The translations under genes were made by a program, and so were the position numbers. A DNA stretch of 64,000 nucleotides from contig NZ_LT635549.1 of the NCBI RefSeq assembly GCF_900120155.1, positions 558,001 through 622,000 on the forward strand. The letters run 5' to 3'. Positions 42,332-53,900 of the stretch are shown here, in pieces (position 1 is the stretch's first letter; every line of letters begins with the position of its first letter). The notes under the pieces are model-generated. The model saw only the letters and a program-made list of their open reading frames with translations. It was not told the origin of the DNA and searched no databases. The stretch is from Clostridium sp. Marseille-P3244. Its GTDB lineage: Bacteria; Bacillota; Clostridia; Lachnospirales; Lachnospiraceae.

Positions 42332-43321
42332 ATGAAGGACACGAAAGACACCAATGAGACCCATGTGAACCGGACCTATAAGTCCACGGTATTTGCCATG
42401 CTGTTTACAGAGAAGGAGAACCTGCTGGAACTGTATAATGCCATCAGCGGGAAGCATTACACAGATCCGGAACTGCTGGAAGTGAATACCCTGGAGAACG
42501 CCATCTATATGTCCATGAGGAATGACATTTCCTTTGTGGTGGACGGAAGGCTTTCCCTGTATGAGCATCAGTCCACTTACAGCTCGAACCTGCCCCTGCG
42601 GTTCCTGTTCTACATCTCGAACCTGTATTCGGGGATGACCCGGGAGGCGAACCTGTACGGGACGCGGACAGTGAAGATCCCGGGGCCGGAGTTTCTGATC
42701 TTCTATAACGGGAGAGAGGAGATGCCGGAGCGGCAGGTGCTGCGGCTGTCAGATATGTTTACCGCAAAGGGAGAGCAATGCGGACTGGAGCTGGAAGCGG
42801 TGATGCTGAACCTGTGCGGGGAGCACAACCGGAAGCTGAAGGAAGCATGCCGGAGCCTGCGGGATTATGCAGAGTATACGGACCGGATCCGGAAGTATGT
42901 CAGGGAGATGGAACTGGAGGACGCGGTGGAACGGGCGATCCGGGAATGCATCGGGGAAGGGATCCTGAAGGAATTTCTGGAGAAACACAGAGCGGAGGCG
43001 AAGAGCATGAGCATATTTGAATATGATCAGGAGAAGCACATGCGGATGGAGCGGGAAGAGGCCTGGGAGGAAGGCCATGCCCAAGGCCATGCAGAGGGTC
43101 ATGCCCAAGGTCATGCGGAAGGATTTGCCGAAGGACAGACTGAGCTGCTGCAGAATCTCATCCGAAAGAAGTTGAAGAAAGGAGAGAGTGCTGCTGAAAT
43201 TGCGGCTGATCTGGAAGAAGATGAAGCCATGGTCCGGAAGATGATAAAACAGCTGGAAAAGGCAGGTTCAAACAGCGGACCAAACGGTATGGAGATTCCG
43301 GAGAAAAACTCTTGCAATTGA
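42332..43321 (+). CDS. Rpn-family PD-(D/E)XK nuclease / putative transposase
   Basis: A 329-residue protein of the Rpn/PDDEXK group. The nuclease core has TYKSTVFAMLFTEKENLLEL at the N-terminus, NDISFVVDGRLSLYEHQSTY near residue 65-85 (Asp plus E-x-Q active-site shape) and LPLRFLFYISNLYSGM. A long helical C-part follows with the tandem repeat GHAQGHAEGHAQGHAEGFAE near 250-275 and KKLKKGESAAEIAADLEEDE at the end. Such genes are numerous in Lachnospiraceae and are thought to promote RecA-independent recombination. The start was set by AGGAGG ahead of ATG 42332 rather than the longer frame. Confidence 0.78.
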   Translation: MKDTKDTNETHVNRTYKSTVFAMLFTEKENLLELYNAISGKHYTDPELLEVNTLENAIYMSMRNDISFVVDGRLSLYEHQSTYSSNLPLRFLFYISNLYSGMTREANLYGTRTVKIPGPEFLIFYNGREEMPERQVLRLSDMFTAKGEQCGLELEAVMLNLCGEHNRKLKEACRSLRDYAEYTDRIRKYVREMELEDAVERAIRECIGEGILKEFLEKHRAEAKSMSIFEYDQEKHMRMEREEAWEEGHAQGHAEGHAQGHAEGFAEGQTELLQNLIRKKLKKGESAAEIAADLEEDEAMVRKMIKQLEKAGSNSGPNGMEIPEKNSCN

Positions 43322-43340
43322 ATCCAGGTTATGTTAATAT
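43312..43340 (+). promoter_or_regulatory. Promoter of the tRNA-Glu/tRNA-Cys unit
   Basis: TTGCAA (43312-43317) and TAATAT (43335-43340) are 17 bases apart. The -35 box lies inside the last codons and stop of the Rpn-type gene. Confidence 0.6.
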
Positions 43341-43347
43341 AAAAAAC

Positions 43348-43369
43348 GGTCACTGCATATGCAGTGACC
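43348..43369. terminator. 22-base perfect palindrome before tRNA-Glu
   Basis: GGTCACTGCAT and its complement form an 11-bp arm pair. Read on the minus strand it is followed by GTTTTTT, so it can terminate leftward transcripts. On the plus strand it would form the 5' leader of the tRNA precursor. Confidence 0.55.
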
Positions 43370-43377
43370 ATTACAAT

Positions 43378-43449
43378 GGCCCCGTGGTCAAGCGGTTAAG
43401 ACATCGCCCTTTCACGGCGGTAACACGGGTTCGATTCCCGTCGGGGTCA
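43378..43449 (+). tRNA. tRNA-Glu (anticodon TTC)
   Basis: Acceptor GGCCCCG (43378-43384) pairs with CGGGGTC (43442-43448), one G-U, then discriminator A. The anticodon arm CGCCCTTTCACGGCG gives anticodon TTC. The T arm ACGGGTTCGATTCCCGT is normal. CCA is not encoded. Confidence 0.95.
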
Positions 43450-43496
43450 GTCGCACGTAAGCGACTAAAATACAGTCGCTAAGTGCTCATACTCAA

Positions 43497-43568
43497 GGCG
43501 CAGTAGCCAAGTGGTAAGGCGTGGGTCTGCAACACCCTGATTCACCGGTTCAAATCCGGTCTGCGCCT
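43497..43568 (+). tRNA. tRNA-Cys (anticodon GCA)
   Basis: Acceptor GGCGCAG (43497-43503) pairs with CTGCGCC (43561-43567), discriminator T as expected for Cys. The anticodon arm GGGTCTGCAACACCC gives GCA, and the T arm has GGTTCAAATCC. It follows tRNA-Glu by 47 bases, in one unit. Confidence 0.95.
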
Positions 43569-43571
43569 TTT

Positions 43572-43610
43572 AAGGAACTCAGAACACATTATTTTGAGTT
43601 CCTTTTTTTA
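43572..43610. terminator. Terminator after the tRNA pair
   Basis: A 10-bp stem (43572-43581 with 43595-43604) is followed by TTTTTT. On the minus strand it also lies downstream of the ribbon-helix-helix gene and could serve both sides. Confidence 0.75.
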
Positions 43611-43679
43611 TGCAGATTAATCAGTATCAAATTTTATACAGAAAAAATAAATTGCCCTGATTTTTCCGCTTTTAGAGCT

Positions 43680-43862
43680 TTATTTCAGTGATAAGCCATC
43701 ATCCGCCTCAAGATTTTCCAGACAATATTCCAATGCCTGTATCACAAGTTCGTTAAATGATATCTCATGTTGAGCGGCGACTTTGGAACAGCTGTCGATC
43801 AGTTTCTCAGGAAGTCTCAGTGTTTTGTTCTTATACGTCTCTTTTTCAATTCTGAATCCCAT
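43680..43862 (-). CDS. Ribbon-helix-helix (Arc/CopG-like) small DNA-binding protein
   Basis: A 60-residue protein with the ribbon-helix-helix pattern: strand NKTLRLPEKL, helix IDSCSKVAAQHE, turn and second helix SFNELVIQALEYCLENLEAD. GGAGAG lies eight bases upstream of the ATG on the minus strand. No toxin-like partner is adjacent, so it is either a lone regulator or a solitary antitoxin. Its divergent position beside the pilus operon makes that operon a possible target, with no direct evidence. Confidence 0.72.
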   Translation of the reverse strand: MGFRIEKETYKNKTLRLPEKLIDSCSKVAAQHEISFNELVIQALEYCLENLEADDGLSLK

Positions 43863-44312
43863 TGCAATCTCTCCGTTCTTCTTTAATGTATATGTTTACA
43901 AGTCGTTACGTTTATAATACATTTTATTGCAAAAATTGTTCGATTTATACACTCTTATTTGACACAACAAGAAATAAACGGAATAATTAAAGATATTTGC
44001 AAATGAAAACATGTGTGTAAACTTATTTTTTATATTGTTAAAAAATGAGTTTCATATCGTTTAATCCGTATACAGGTTATCCTGATCCTGTTATTTTATG
44101 CCCTGTCTTTTCCTCTTAGAAATGATTATGAAAACGCTGAAAATCCGATTTTAGAAAGATATTATCTGTAAGTCTGTTAAATTCACGTTAAGAGCAATTT
44201 TTAAGGGAGAAAGTTATGGATATAAGTATTTACAAATATAAAAATAAGTGTAAAATATAAATATGAAAAAGTGTGTTCATTGGCGGAAAGAACATATGAA
44301 GAGGTGGAAAAA
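43863..44312. other. AT-rich region upstream of the pilus operon
   Basis: About 450 bases, strongly AT-rich, with no credible gene. It holds the ribosome site of the ribbon-helix-helix gene at its left end and the likely operon promoter at its right end. The frame reaching back to 44271 lacks a ribosome site. Confidence 0.5.
44229..44256 (+). promoter_or_regulatory. Candidate promoter of the pilus operon
   Basis: TTTACA (44229-44234) and TAAAAT (44251-44256) are 16 bases apart, about 55 bases before the first start codon. The surrounding AT-richness makes chance matches more likely. Confidence 0.45.
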
Positions 44313-44972
44313 GTGAACGTAATGAGAGGGAATCTTAAGCGGCTAATTCTTACAGCGGCTTTTATAGCCGCATTCTGTCCTGTTTCGACACAGGCTGCCG
44401 GACAGGGGATCGTTAATATCCAACTTGAAGACTTGAAAAAAGAAGATTCTGATCGGACCGGAATCCGGTTTGAGCTGTATCAGGTAGGGGAAGTGACAGA
44501 AGGAGACAAACCATATTTGTATCCGGAGTATGAGATTACCTCCTATCCTCAGAGCGCGGATGAGACAGAGAAAGCGGCTGCTCAGATCATGGAGCGGCTG
44601 GAGGATGAAGCAGTGGCGTCCGGCATTACAGATCCGGAAGGAAAGCTGTCATTTACTGATCTGCCCAACGGAGTATATCTGCTGGTCGCGGAGGAACCGA
44701 ATCATTACGGGACCATTCTGCCCATTCTTTTACATCTGCCTCATTATGAAGTGATTGATGATGTGCTGACAGGACCGGAATATACAGTGAATGTGGAGCC
44801 TAAGGCATCGGTGGAGGAAGAACCCGAGGAGCCGGGCAAAGAGCCTGACGACACAGAAGGGACAAGTGTAAAAACAGGAGTCGAAGACGGCCTGTATGTC
44901 TGGATATTCCTTGCCGCGGTTTCAGGAGCGGCTGTATTTTGCCTGAGAGGTAAAAGGAGGGTGGAAAAATGA
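44313..44972 (+). CDS. Minor pilin-like surface protein, SpaA-type
   Basis: A 219-residue surface protein. GTG at 44313 is preferred because GAGGTGG lies close upstream; ATG 44322 is the alternative. Signal peptide to about residue 30 (LILTAAFIAAFCPVSTQAAG). The mature part is one Cna-B/SpaA-like domain: IRFELYQVGEVTEGDKPYL, then ITDPEGKLSFTDLPNGVYLL and VAEEPNHYG. A Glu/Pro-rich stalk leads to SVKTGVEDGLYVWIFLAAVS and a basic tail, a sorting-signal shape whose motif is VKTG rather than LPxTG. The stop overlaps the start of the giant adhesin gene by four bases, so the two are translationally coupled. Probably a wall-proximal or accessory pilin. Confidence 0.78.
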   Translation: MNVMRGNLKRLILTAAFIAAFCPVSTQAAGQGIVNIQLEDLKKEDSDRTGIRFELYQVGEVTEGDKPYLYPEYEITSYPQSADETEKAAAQIMERLEDEAVASGITDPEGKLSFTDLPNGVYLLVAEEPNHYGTILPILLHLPHYEVIDDVLTGPEYTVNVEPKASVEEEPEEPGKEPDDTEGTSVKTGVEDGLYVWIFLAAVSGAAVFCLRGKRRVEK

Positions 44973-47900
44973 AGAGATCAATATACCAGAAAATAACATC
45001 CTGGATCATCCTTGCCGCTGTTCTCGCGACGAGCGTTGATCTTTCTGCTTTTGCGGCAGATGGCAGCAGCGTACATGCAGTAAATGGCCGTATTTTTGAA
45101 GACGCCAATCAGAATGGAACATGGGATGAAGGAGAGGCAGGCATTGCCGGAGTTACCGTAAAGGCTTATTCGGAAAGCACAGGTGAACTTGTTACATCTG
45201 CGGATACAGCAGGGGACGGTACCTATAAGCTGGTGGATCTTGCAGATGATTCTTATACGGTTCGTCTCTGCGCGGAGGATGGACAGACCGCCGCGTATGA
45301 TCTTGACACAAGTATTGCGGTACAGGAAGCACGGCTGGCACAGCTGGGCGGAAAGCTGGCAAAGCCCGCTGAGGGCGAGGAAGGCTTTCTCTGCTATTCT
45401 GAGCTGGCAGTGGCCCAGGATATGGAGCTGGATCTGGGGCTTTTAAGGAGCGTGGATAACAGCCTGACAGTTCAGGCAGGAGAGAGTGCAGACGCGTCTG
45501 CTGAAAACAGCGCGGACGTATCCGGGGGAGAGGCTGAAGAACCTTTCTCTGGAGATTCCGCAGAAGGTTCAGAAGAGGATACCAATGCACCTTCTGAAGG
45601 ATCTGATACGGCGACAGACGGAGAGCAGGAAGCAGAAACCGGGGAAGAGACAGGTTCTGAAGGAGAAGAAGGCTCTGACACAGAGACTCCGGTTTACGCT
45701 GTCAACGGACTGGTCTACGATGACGCGGACAGCGATGGAGAAAAAGGCGAAGACGAAGCAGGTATCAGTGGGATCGAAGTGACTGCCTATAAAGCGGATA
45801 CAGCGGAGGAAGTTGGAAGCGCAGTTACCGATGACAACGGAAACTATAGGATCGAAGGGCTGGCAGCAGGTTCTTATGATATCGAACTGTGGCTGGATAA
45901 TGAGACGCTTGCGCCTTACGATCTGGCCATGACTATGGAAAATAAAGAGGGATTTACAGGGCTGTACGGCGAGGATGGATGTTACCTTTCTTATACAGCT
46001 GTAGAACTCAGCGAAGACACGTCGCTTGAACTGGGACTGTTAAGAGCAGAGGAAGAGACGGAAGAGGAAGTTTTATCTGAAGATGAACTTGCAGATTCTA
46101 ACGAAGCAAAATCCAGCGCCGCGTCTTCCCGGGCGAATTATACAGTGGCAAAAGAGGTTCTGAAAGTGAGTTATGGCGGGAAGTCATATGAAGTGCAGTG
46201 CAACATCCATATGCCAGGCGGGAATGCAATCGGGAAGGGTGATTTTCATTATATTTATCTAGTAGGCGATAAAGGACGGCTGTTCTGTATTTCTCCGGGG
46301 ATCCCTGCGGAAAAGACCGTAACGTCCGTAAATGGCAAAATGGCTGACTACAATGATCTTAAAGTGGGAAATTATGCGACAACAAGAGACCAGCGGATCA
46401 AAGCGCAGCGTATTGCGTATTACAGTGGATGGTATACGAATCATGACAATACTTCAATGAATAACAGAAAACAGAAGGAATATTATATAGCGGCACAGAT
46501 CCTGATCTGGCAGGCGCTTGGATGCAAGGATATCCCGGTCAGTCTTAAGGGAGCAAACAGCGCAACGAACAATGAGTTTCGAAGCAGCATTAATGCGAAA
46601 AAACAGGATATCAATACCGTGCTGGCGCAGCATGGCCCACCGGAATTTAAAGGAAGTTCCTACAATAAAAAAACAAATACATGGGAGATCATAAGGTCAG
46701 GCGCAGAACCGAATAAAGTTTACTCGCTTGAAGATACGACAAAGTCCTTGCAGCACTTTACAGTTCAGTCTTATGGCAATGGGCTGCAGTCTGTGGACAT
46801 CCGTAAAGTGACGAATCGGGAAACCGGGGCGGTAAGCACATTTCTTGATGTGCGGGTCAAGGCAAATGCGACTCCCGGACAAAGTTATGAGATAAAACTG
46901 AATCGAACCTTTCCGAAGATGACAGCCGACAACCGATATTACAAACCGCAGGATGGGAAGCAGGCACTGGCGGAATTCGGGCAGCCGAATGCCATCACGG
47001 CAATCGTGAATGTCAGGGTTGAAACAAACGGTACCGTACAGATCCAGAAAAAGGATGATGCGGGGAATCCGGTGGCAGGTGTTGTATTCAGGTATGGCTA
47101 CAGCGCAAATGCGCTGAATTATACTACGGCTGCGACAAACGCAAGCGGTGTCGTAACACTGACGGAACAGACACCCGGACAGACAATCTATGTCAGGGAG
47201 CAGTCGGTGCCGTCGCATATTGTGATAAGCAATGAGATAAAAAGCGTAAAAATAGTGAAATCAAAAACGGTTTCACTGAATTTTAAGAATGACAGAGTGA
47301 CCAGGACATTTACTCTGCGTAAGGTCAGCGCGACTACGGGAAAGCCGATCGCGGACGCCATGTTCCAGTACAGGGATGTAAGGGAATCCTGGTACTACAC
47401 TGCGTACACAGACGAAAATGGTGAGTTCACATCGGCTGTGGCATACCCGGCAGGAACGGATGTACAGATTATTGAACAGTCAGCCGGGCCGGGATTTATA
47501 AGGCCAAACGACGGATCAGAGCAGCAGCATTTAATCATCAGCGCAAATGCCGCGGATAATGTTGTCCGCTTTGTTAATACGCCGATACAGGTAAATCTTA
47601 CAATCTATAAGCGAAACGCCAATACCCAGGAACCGATCCAGGGGATGGTATTTAAAGTGGGGCCGAACCTGAACGGCACACTGAATGATCCCGCCGGGTA
47701 TCAGCTGCTGACTACGGATGCCCAGGGCAAGATAACGACCCGGAACTATGACGCACGGACGACGATTTACTATCAGGAAGTGAGCGGGCCCGGGAATATT
47801 TTGGTAGACAGTACAATAAAACGGGTCGATTTCCTCGACAGTAATGAAGTGGAATATGTCTATAACGAAGAAATGCCGGTGACGATCCGGGTGATCAAAA

Positions 47901-50900
47901 CAGGAGTAGATGATCTGCCTCTTGCAGGTGTTCAGTTTGATCTGCAGCAGTATGTAAACGGGACGTGGAGAACCCAGGCAATGGGCGTCACCAATCTATC
48001 CGGTCAGTTGGCCTTTTCCACGATGGTCAGCAGGGAGGATATCCGCAACGGTCTGGTGCGCCTGGTGGAGACAAAGACGGTAACAGGATATGAATTGCTG
48101 AAGGATCCAATCTATGTGTCGTCCGACAATCTGAACGTAGAAAATAACATCATAGATGTCTCTGTGGAAAATCCGAAGATTCCTACAGAGTTTACTGTCT
48201 ATAAATATGATGAGGACACGCGGGAACCAATAAAAGGTGCTGTCTTCCATATTACAGACGCAAGAGGCAATCTGGTGCTCGAACTGGAAACAAATGAGGA
48301 AGGAATTGCAAAAACAGAAGAGCTTTTTGCGGATACGACGTATTATATCGAGGAGGTCACGCCTCCGAGAGGATATGAGATTATTGACACGGGAAGAAAA
48401 GCCTTCCGGCTTACAGAGGATATGAACTATGAAGCCAGAAGGGAATATCCCAATAAGCCTATTTATGGATATATTGAGATTAATAAAGTAAACCAGAATG
48501 ATGTTCCTCTGGAGGGAATCGAATTTACGGTTTACAAAAATAATATGCCTGTTACAAGGCTTATCACAGATGAGAACGGTTATGCAAAATCGAACAAATT
48601 ACTGGCAGACGCAGAATACACGGTAAGGGAGACGTATGCTCCCGCACAGTTTAATGTGGAATTCCCGGCTCATACTTTCGATTTCCTTGATGGAAGAAGT
48701 GAAAGCGGGGACTATTGGAGTGCGTCCTTTAACGAAGAAACTCTGACCATGAGCTATGAGATCGAGAATCCGGAGAAGACCGGAACGATCACGCTTACCA
48801 AAGTGGATTCAGAAGATCCCTCTATTGAAGTACAAAATGCAGAATTTATCCTTGTAAATCGTTATACAGGTGAAATTTTAGACAGGCAGGTAACAGGAAT
48901 ATATGGAACGGCAACATTTAATGAAGTGCCAATTGTAAATCCGAGTGTGGATCCCCGGCAGGGTTATTATTATCTCGAAGAAGTGACACCTGGAGATAAT
49001 CATATCCTCCCAGAAAATACAAGAAAGTATTTCTCGATGACTGTACAGTCATTGGATTATAGTGTTACTTTTGAAAATCCACCGATTAGAGGCGATATAG
49101 TAATTAAAAAAGTGGATGAAGATAATCCAGATAAAGTTCTTAAAGATGCAGAATTTGCACTTTATAAAGTAAGTGATATGGAAAATCCTATAAGAACAGG
49201 TATTACTGACGAAAATGGGATTTTGAGATTTGAAGATTTGCGTTATGGTTCCTATTATGTTGAAGAAACAAAACCACCAAAATATTATTATCGGGATTTA
49301 GAATATGGAAAAAAGGGAGAGTACGTTCTTATTGATGAGCATGAAGAGGTTATAGAGCTTCAGATAACTAATCCCAAGCTTTATGTTCAGGTTGAAGTTA
49401 ATAAAACCGGATTTAATGACGTTAAATTGCCAGGTGCTAAATTTAACATTGTTTCATCAGACGGAAAGGTGCTTGACACTGTTATTACTGATGAAGATGG
49501 CAGAGCGGTAAGTAAGGAGCTTAGCGCTGAAGAGCTAGGGGATGATGCCTATGTAGTAGAGGCAGAAAAGCTGATCAATTATGAACTTAATACAACAAAA
49601 TATCCCATTTCTATAGACTCTAACTCAACAGTTAGAGTGCAATTAGTAAAACAGGATATAAAAAATACTATCGAAGTACCGAAATTAAAATTAAATAAGG
49701 TAAATGAAGCTGGAGAAGGTGTAGCAGCGACATTTAAAGTGTCTGCTTCGACCACGAACGGCTATATGAAAGATTTTACATATAGTACGACAAAAGAAGA
49801 TCATATTATAGAACTAGATGATATGTTAAGAACTGTCGTAGATGACATTGATGCAGGTCATTATGGATCATTGGTGATTTTTACCCTACAGGAGATTGAG
49901 ACGGAAGATCAATATCAGTTGCTTCCTGGGGGAAGTAATGGGGAAAATCTTTTCGGGTACTATTATATAGAAGAAGGAAGATTTGAATGGTCTCGGGTGC
50001 AAGAAGGCGTAAGTTGGGACAATGATACATTAACAATAACAGCCGTAAATAAAAAGATTCCTATTACTTTAAATCTAATTAAACAAGGCACAGATGATAA
50101 ATATCTTTCCGATGCTGTATTCCAGATTACACCAAACCGTGACGGGGTAGATTTGGAGCCGATTGAGGTCATAACGGATGGAACTGCGGAAGGCGTAGAA
50201 GTCAGCCTGCCATATGCAGACAGTTATTTGATAGAAGAGACAGAAGCCCCGGAAGGGTACCGGGGAACTGTATCTCAAAGAATATACCTTGATGATTTTC
50301 AGCAGGAAACAACAGGTACGGAAGGCCTTATAGTCGGATATAATCATACAGTTACGTTTACTAATGAGAAAATGCCAGAGTTAAGGATCAGAAAGATAGG
50401 CTCTGATGGGAAACCGCTGGATGCAACTTTTGAGCTACAAATAACAGAACGTTCCACTATTATTCAAACAATAAATACTTCTGCAGAAAACGATGGATAT
50501 GGGGAAATAGATTCCAATATATTTTACAACTATGCAAGTGGAGACATAGCAATTACGGAACGTGCAGTAAATTCTAATTATGTCGGTTTATCACAAAGTA
50601 TAGAGGGATTCTATCTTCGCACTCGTAATGCTGAAGGAGAATGGGAGGTTGATTTCCAATTTGACCCAATGCCGGACGGGGTACAGATGCTCACAGAATC
50701 CGATGGATCAATTACTTTTGTAGTTACAAATGAGCGAAGAACCTTTGATTATCAAATTAAGAAAAAAGGAACCGGAGACGATTATGTCAGTGCAGAAATA
50801 GCGGTAGATGCTATATGCAAAGATGATAGCGGTGAGGGCATTGACTGGGCATGGATGATGACGCTTGATACTGTTTCTGAACAGGAGCTCAGCATTTTTA

Positions 50901-53900
50901 AAGATAACCTGACGGATGAACAGGGATATGAGATATACATAACAGAATATAGTACTTCCACTGGCTACCAAATATTAGACCGGTTTAAGGCATTTGATTA
51001 TTATCCGGAAAATGAAGGCATCGAGAAATTCCAGAATATTGATGAACATATATCAGTGTCCTTATCTGGAGATACTTTTGAGATTACACTGGAGAATCCG
51101 CCAATCCCAGCGGAAGTTACCTTGAAAAAAGTGGATGAATCTACCGGTGAGCCGCTGGCAGGAGCAGTATTTGAAGTAACGACAAGCAACGGAGTAACGG
51201 AGCGTATTACGACAACCGGAAGCGAAGAGGGCGATAAGGTTACATTGCCCTATGCGGCTTCTTATACTGTGACAGAGATAGAAGCTCCGGCAGGATATAA
51301 GCTGCTTGATGAACCACAGACCTTTAATATCAGTTCCTTTACCGAAAAGGAGGATGAAGACGGGAATACTTATTATGAAAAGGAAATTATATTAAAAAAC
51401 ACCCATGAGTTTGGCCTGTATTTGAAAAAGACAGACGAATTTGGAAATAAGGCAAACGCTAAATTTAGTGTAAGGGCAACTACTCCAAGTGTACAGTACG
51501 GTCCCATGTGGGAAATCGAGACAGTGGATGGTATAGCGGATTTAACTCCGTTTTTAGAGGAAATCATTGAGGAATATGGTTCTAATCTGGATTGGAATAT
51601 CTATGTAGAAGAAATAGAAACCGAACCCGGGCTTATTCTGTCTTCAAGAACACTTCAAATGGTATTCCGGTCAAGCCTTTTGGATTCTAGTCCGGGATAT
51701 ATAGATATAATGAGCGGCGGTTCAGAATGGATATCAAGCGAGAGAGATCCGTCCAATATGTTTATCGCAACTGCTATATATAGGAATGAGAATATTCCAA
51801 TTAATTTGACAGTGATAAAAAGGGACAGTGAATCTCCTGATAAATACCTGGCAGGTGCAGTCTATGAGATTACACCGGAAGGTAAGAATCCGATTACCGT
51901 GGAGACGACAGCTGATGCCAGCGGAACAACGGTGAAGCTTCCTTTTGCAGATACTTATATTGTTCGAGAAATTACAGCTCCCGAAGGATATATACTTGAT
52001 CCTACAGTATATGTATATTCACGTGACGATTTTGGCAGTATGACAAATTACCATATGACTGCGGAGTATACCAATGATCCCATCAAGGGTCAGATAGAGA
52101 TTACCAAGTACGACGCCAACGATTCGACAACGGACAAGGCGAAGCTTCAGGGGGCTGTTTTCGAGATCTACGAGGGAACAGTACCGGAGTCCGGAACCGA
52201 AGATGAGAAGTACGATGAGGTAAGTACTGATAACGGATATGTGTTGGCAGATACTGTCACGATTGGAGAGGACGGAACCGGAATTTCAAAGGAAATTCCA
52301 TACGGGCAGTATATTCTCAAGGAGATCACTGCTCCGGAGAACTATCAGCTGTCTAAAGAGCTTATCCAGACTGAGGTCAGAAGGGAAGGGGAGACAGTTT
52401 ATGTAAACATTCCTAATGATCCGATGGAAGGGACACTGCGTATCTTCAAGTATGAAGAAGGCACGGATCCGAAAGCGCCTCTGGCGGGAGCTGTATTTAC
52501 CATCCACCGGGCGGACACGGATGAGCAGATCGGCGATCAGTATACTACAGGTCCGGATGGATATATCGGGCCGGTATCTCTTCCATATGGAGAGTACTAT
52601 GTGAAGGAAGTCAGCTTCCCGGCAGGATATATTACATCTAAGGGAGCAACACATCCGTTTACGCTGAACGGAGAAAATACCGAAGCAGTACTGGAGATCG
52701 CAAACGAGAAAGCCGAGTACAGTTTCCGTCTGCACAAGATCAACGGAGATACAGGTGACCGGCTTGCCGGTGCCAGATTCGGACTGTTTGCTGACGGGGA
52801 ATCCCCGTACGATATCCAGAATCCGGCTGAACCGATCCTGGAATTTGAGACGAATACCAACGGCGTTGCCACAGTAATGCTGGAGAATCCGGGAGATTTT
52901 GACATCTATGAGCTGCAGGCTCCGGAAGGCTACGTAAAGCTGATAGAAAAAGTGGCGGACATCCATGTGGATGAAGAGGAACGTACTGCCGAAGTAACTG
53001 TAGAAAACTTCAGCCAGAAGATGACGATCCGGATCGAGAAGAGCGATGAACAGAGCGGGGAACCGCTGCCTGGAGCTGTTTTTGAGATCTACAACAGAGA
53101 GACAGGCGAACTGGTTGCCACTACAGGAGAGACAGGAGCGGACGGTACAGTGACCGTGGAAGTTCCCGCCCGGAATGTAGAATATACAGTCCGTGAGATC
53201 AAGGCTCCGGATGGATATATTCTGAATGACGCAGTATATAACGTAATGGTGAACCGGGAAGGAGATGCGGAAGGCAATGTGATCTATACCGCGGAATCGG
53301 TCTATGTTACGAACCGACAGATCACTTCCGGAAGTATCCGGGTGATCAAGGTGGATGCTGATAACCCTGAAAAACGGCTGGAGGGAGCAGTATTTGAAGT
53401 CTATGACGAATCCGGGGATAAGGTCGCGGATCTGGTGACGAATTCTCAGGGAGAAGCCATGACGGGCAACCTGCCGATGGGAACCTATACTGTAAGAGAA
53501 ACCCAGGCCCCGGAGGGCTATGACCTGAGCGATACCACAGAGTATACTGCCCAGCTGCTTGCCAGCGGACAGGTTGTGGAGATTACGGTAGAAGATCCCC
53601 AGAAGACAGGTGGGTTCACTATCCGGAAAGTGGACGTACAGGACGATTCCAAAGTGTTGGAGGGTGCGGAGTTCACGGTTTATGGAACTTACGATGACGC
53701 ATGGGATATGACGGATCCGATCCAGGCAGATGTCATTACCGGAGAAGACGGAATCGCGGAATTCTCAGGACTGCCCTATGGCACCTATTATGTGAGAGAG
53801 ACGAAAGCGCCGGAAAACTATGAACTGAGCAATGAGATCATAGAAGTTGAAGTAAATGCGGACAGTGCGGCAGCGCCGTCGATCACATATGTAGATTATC

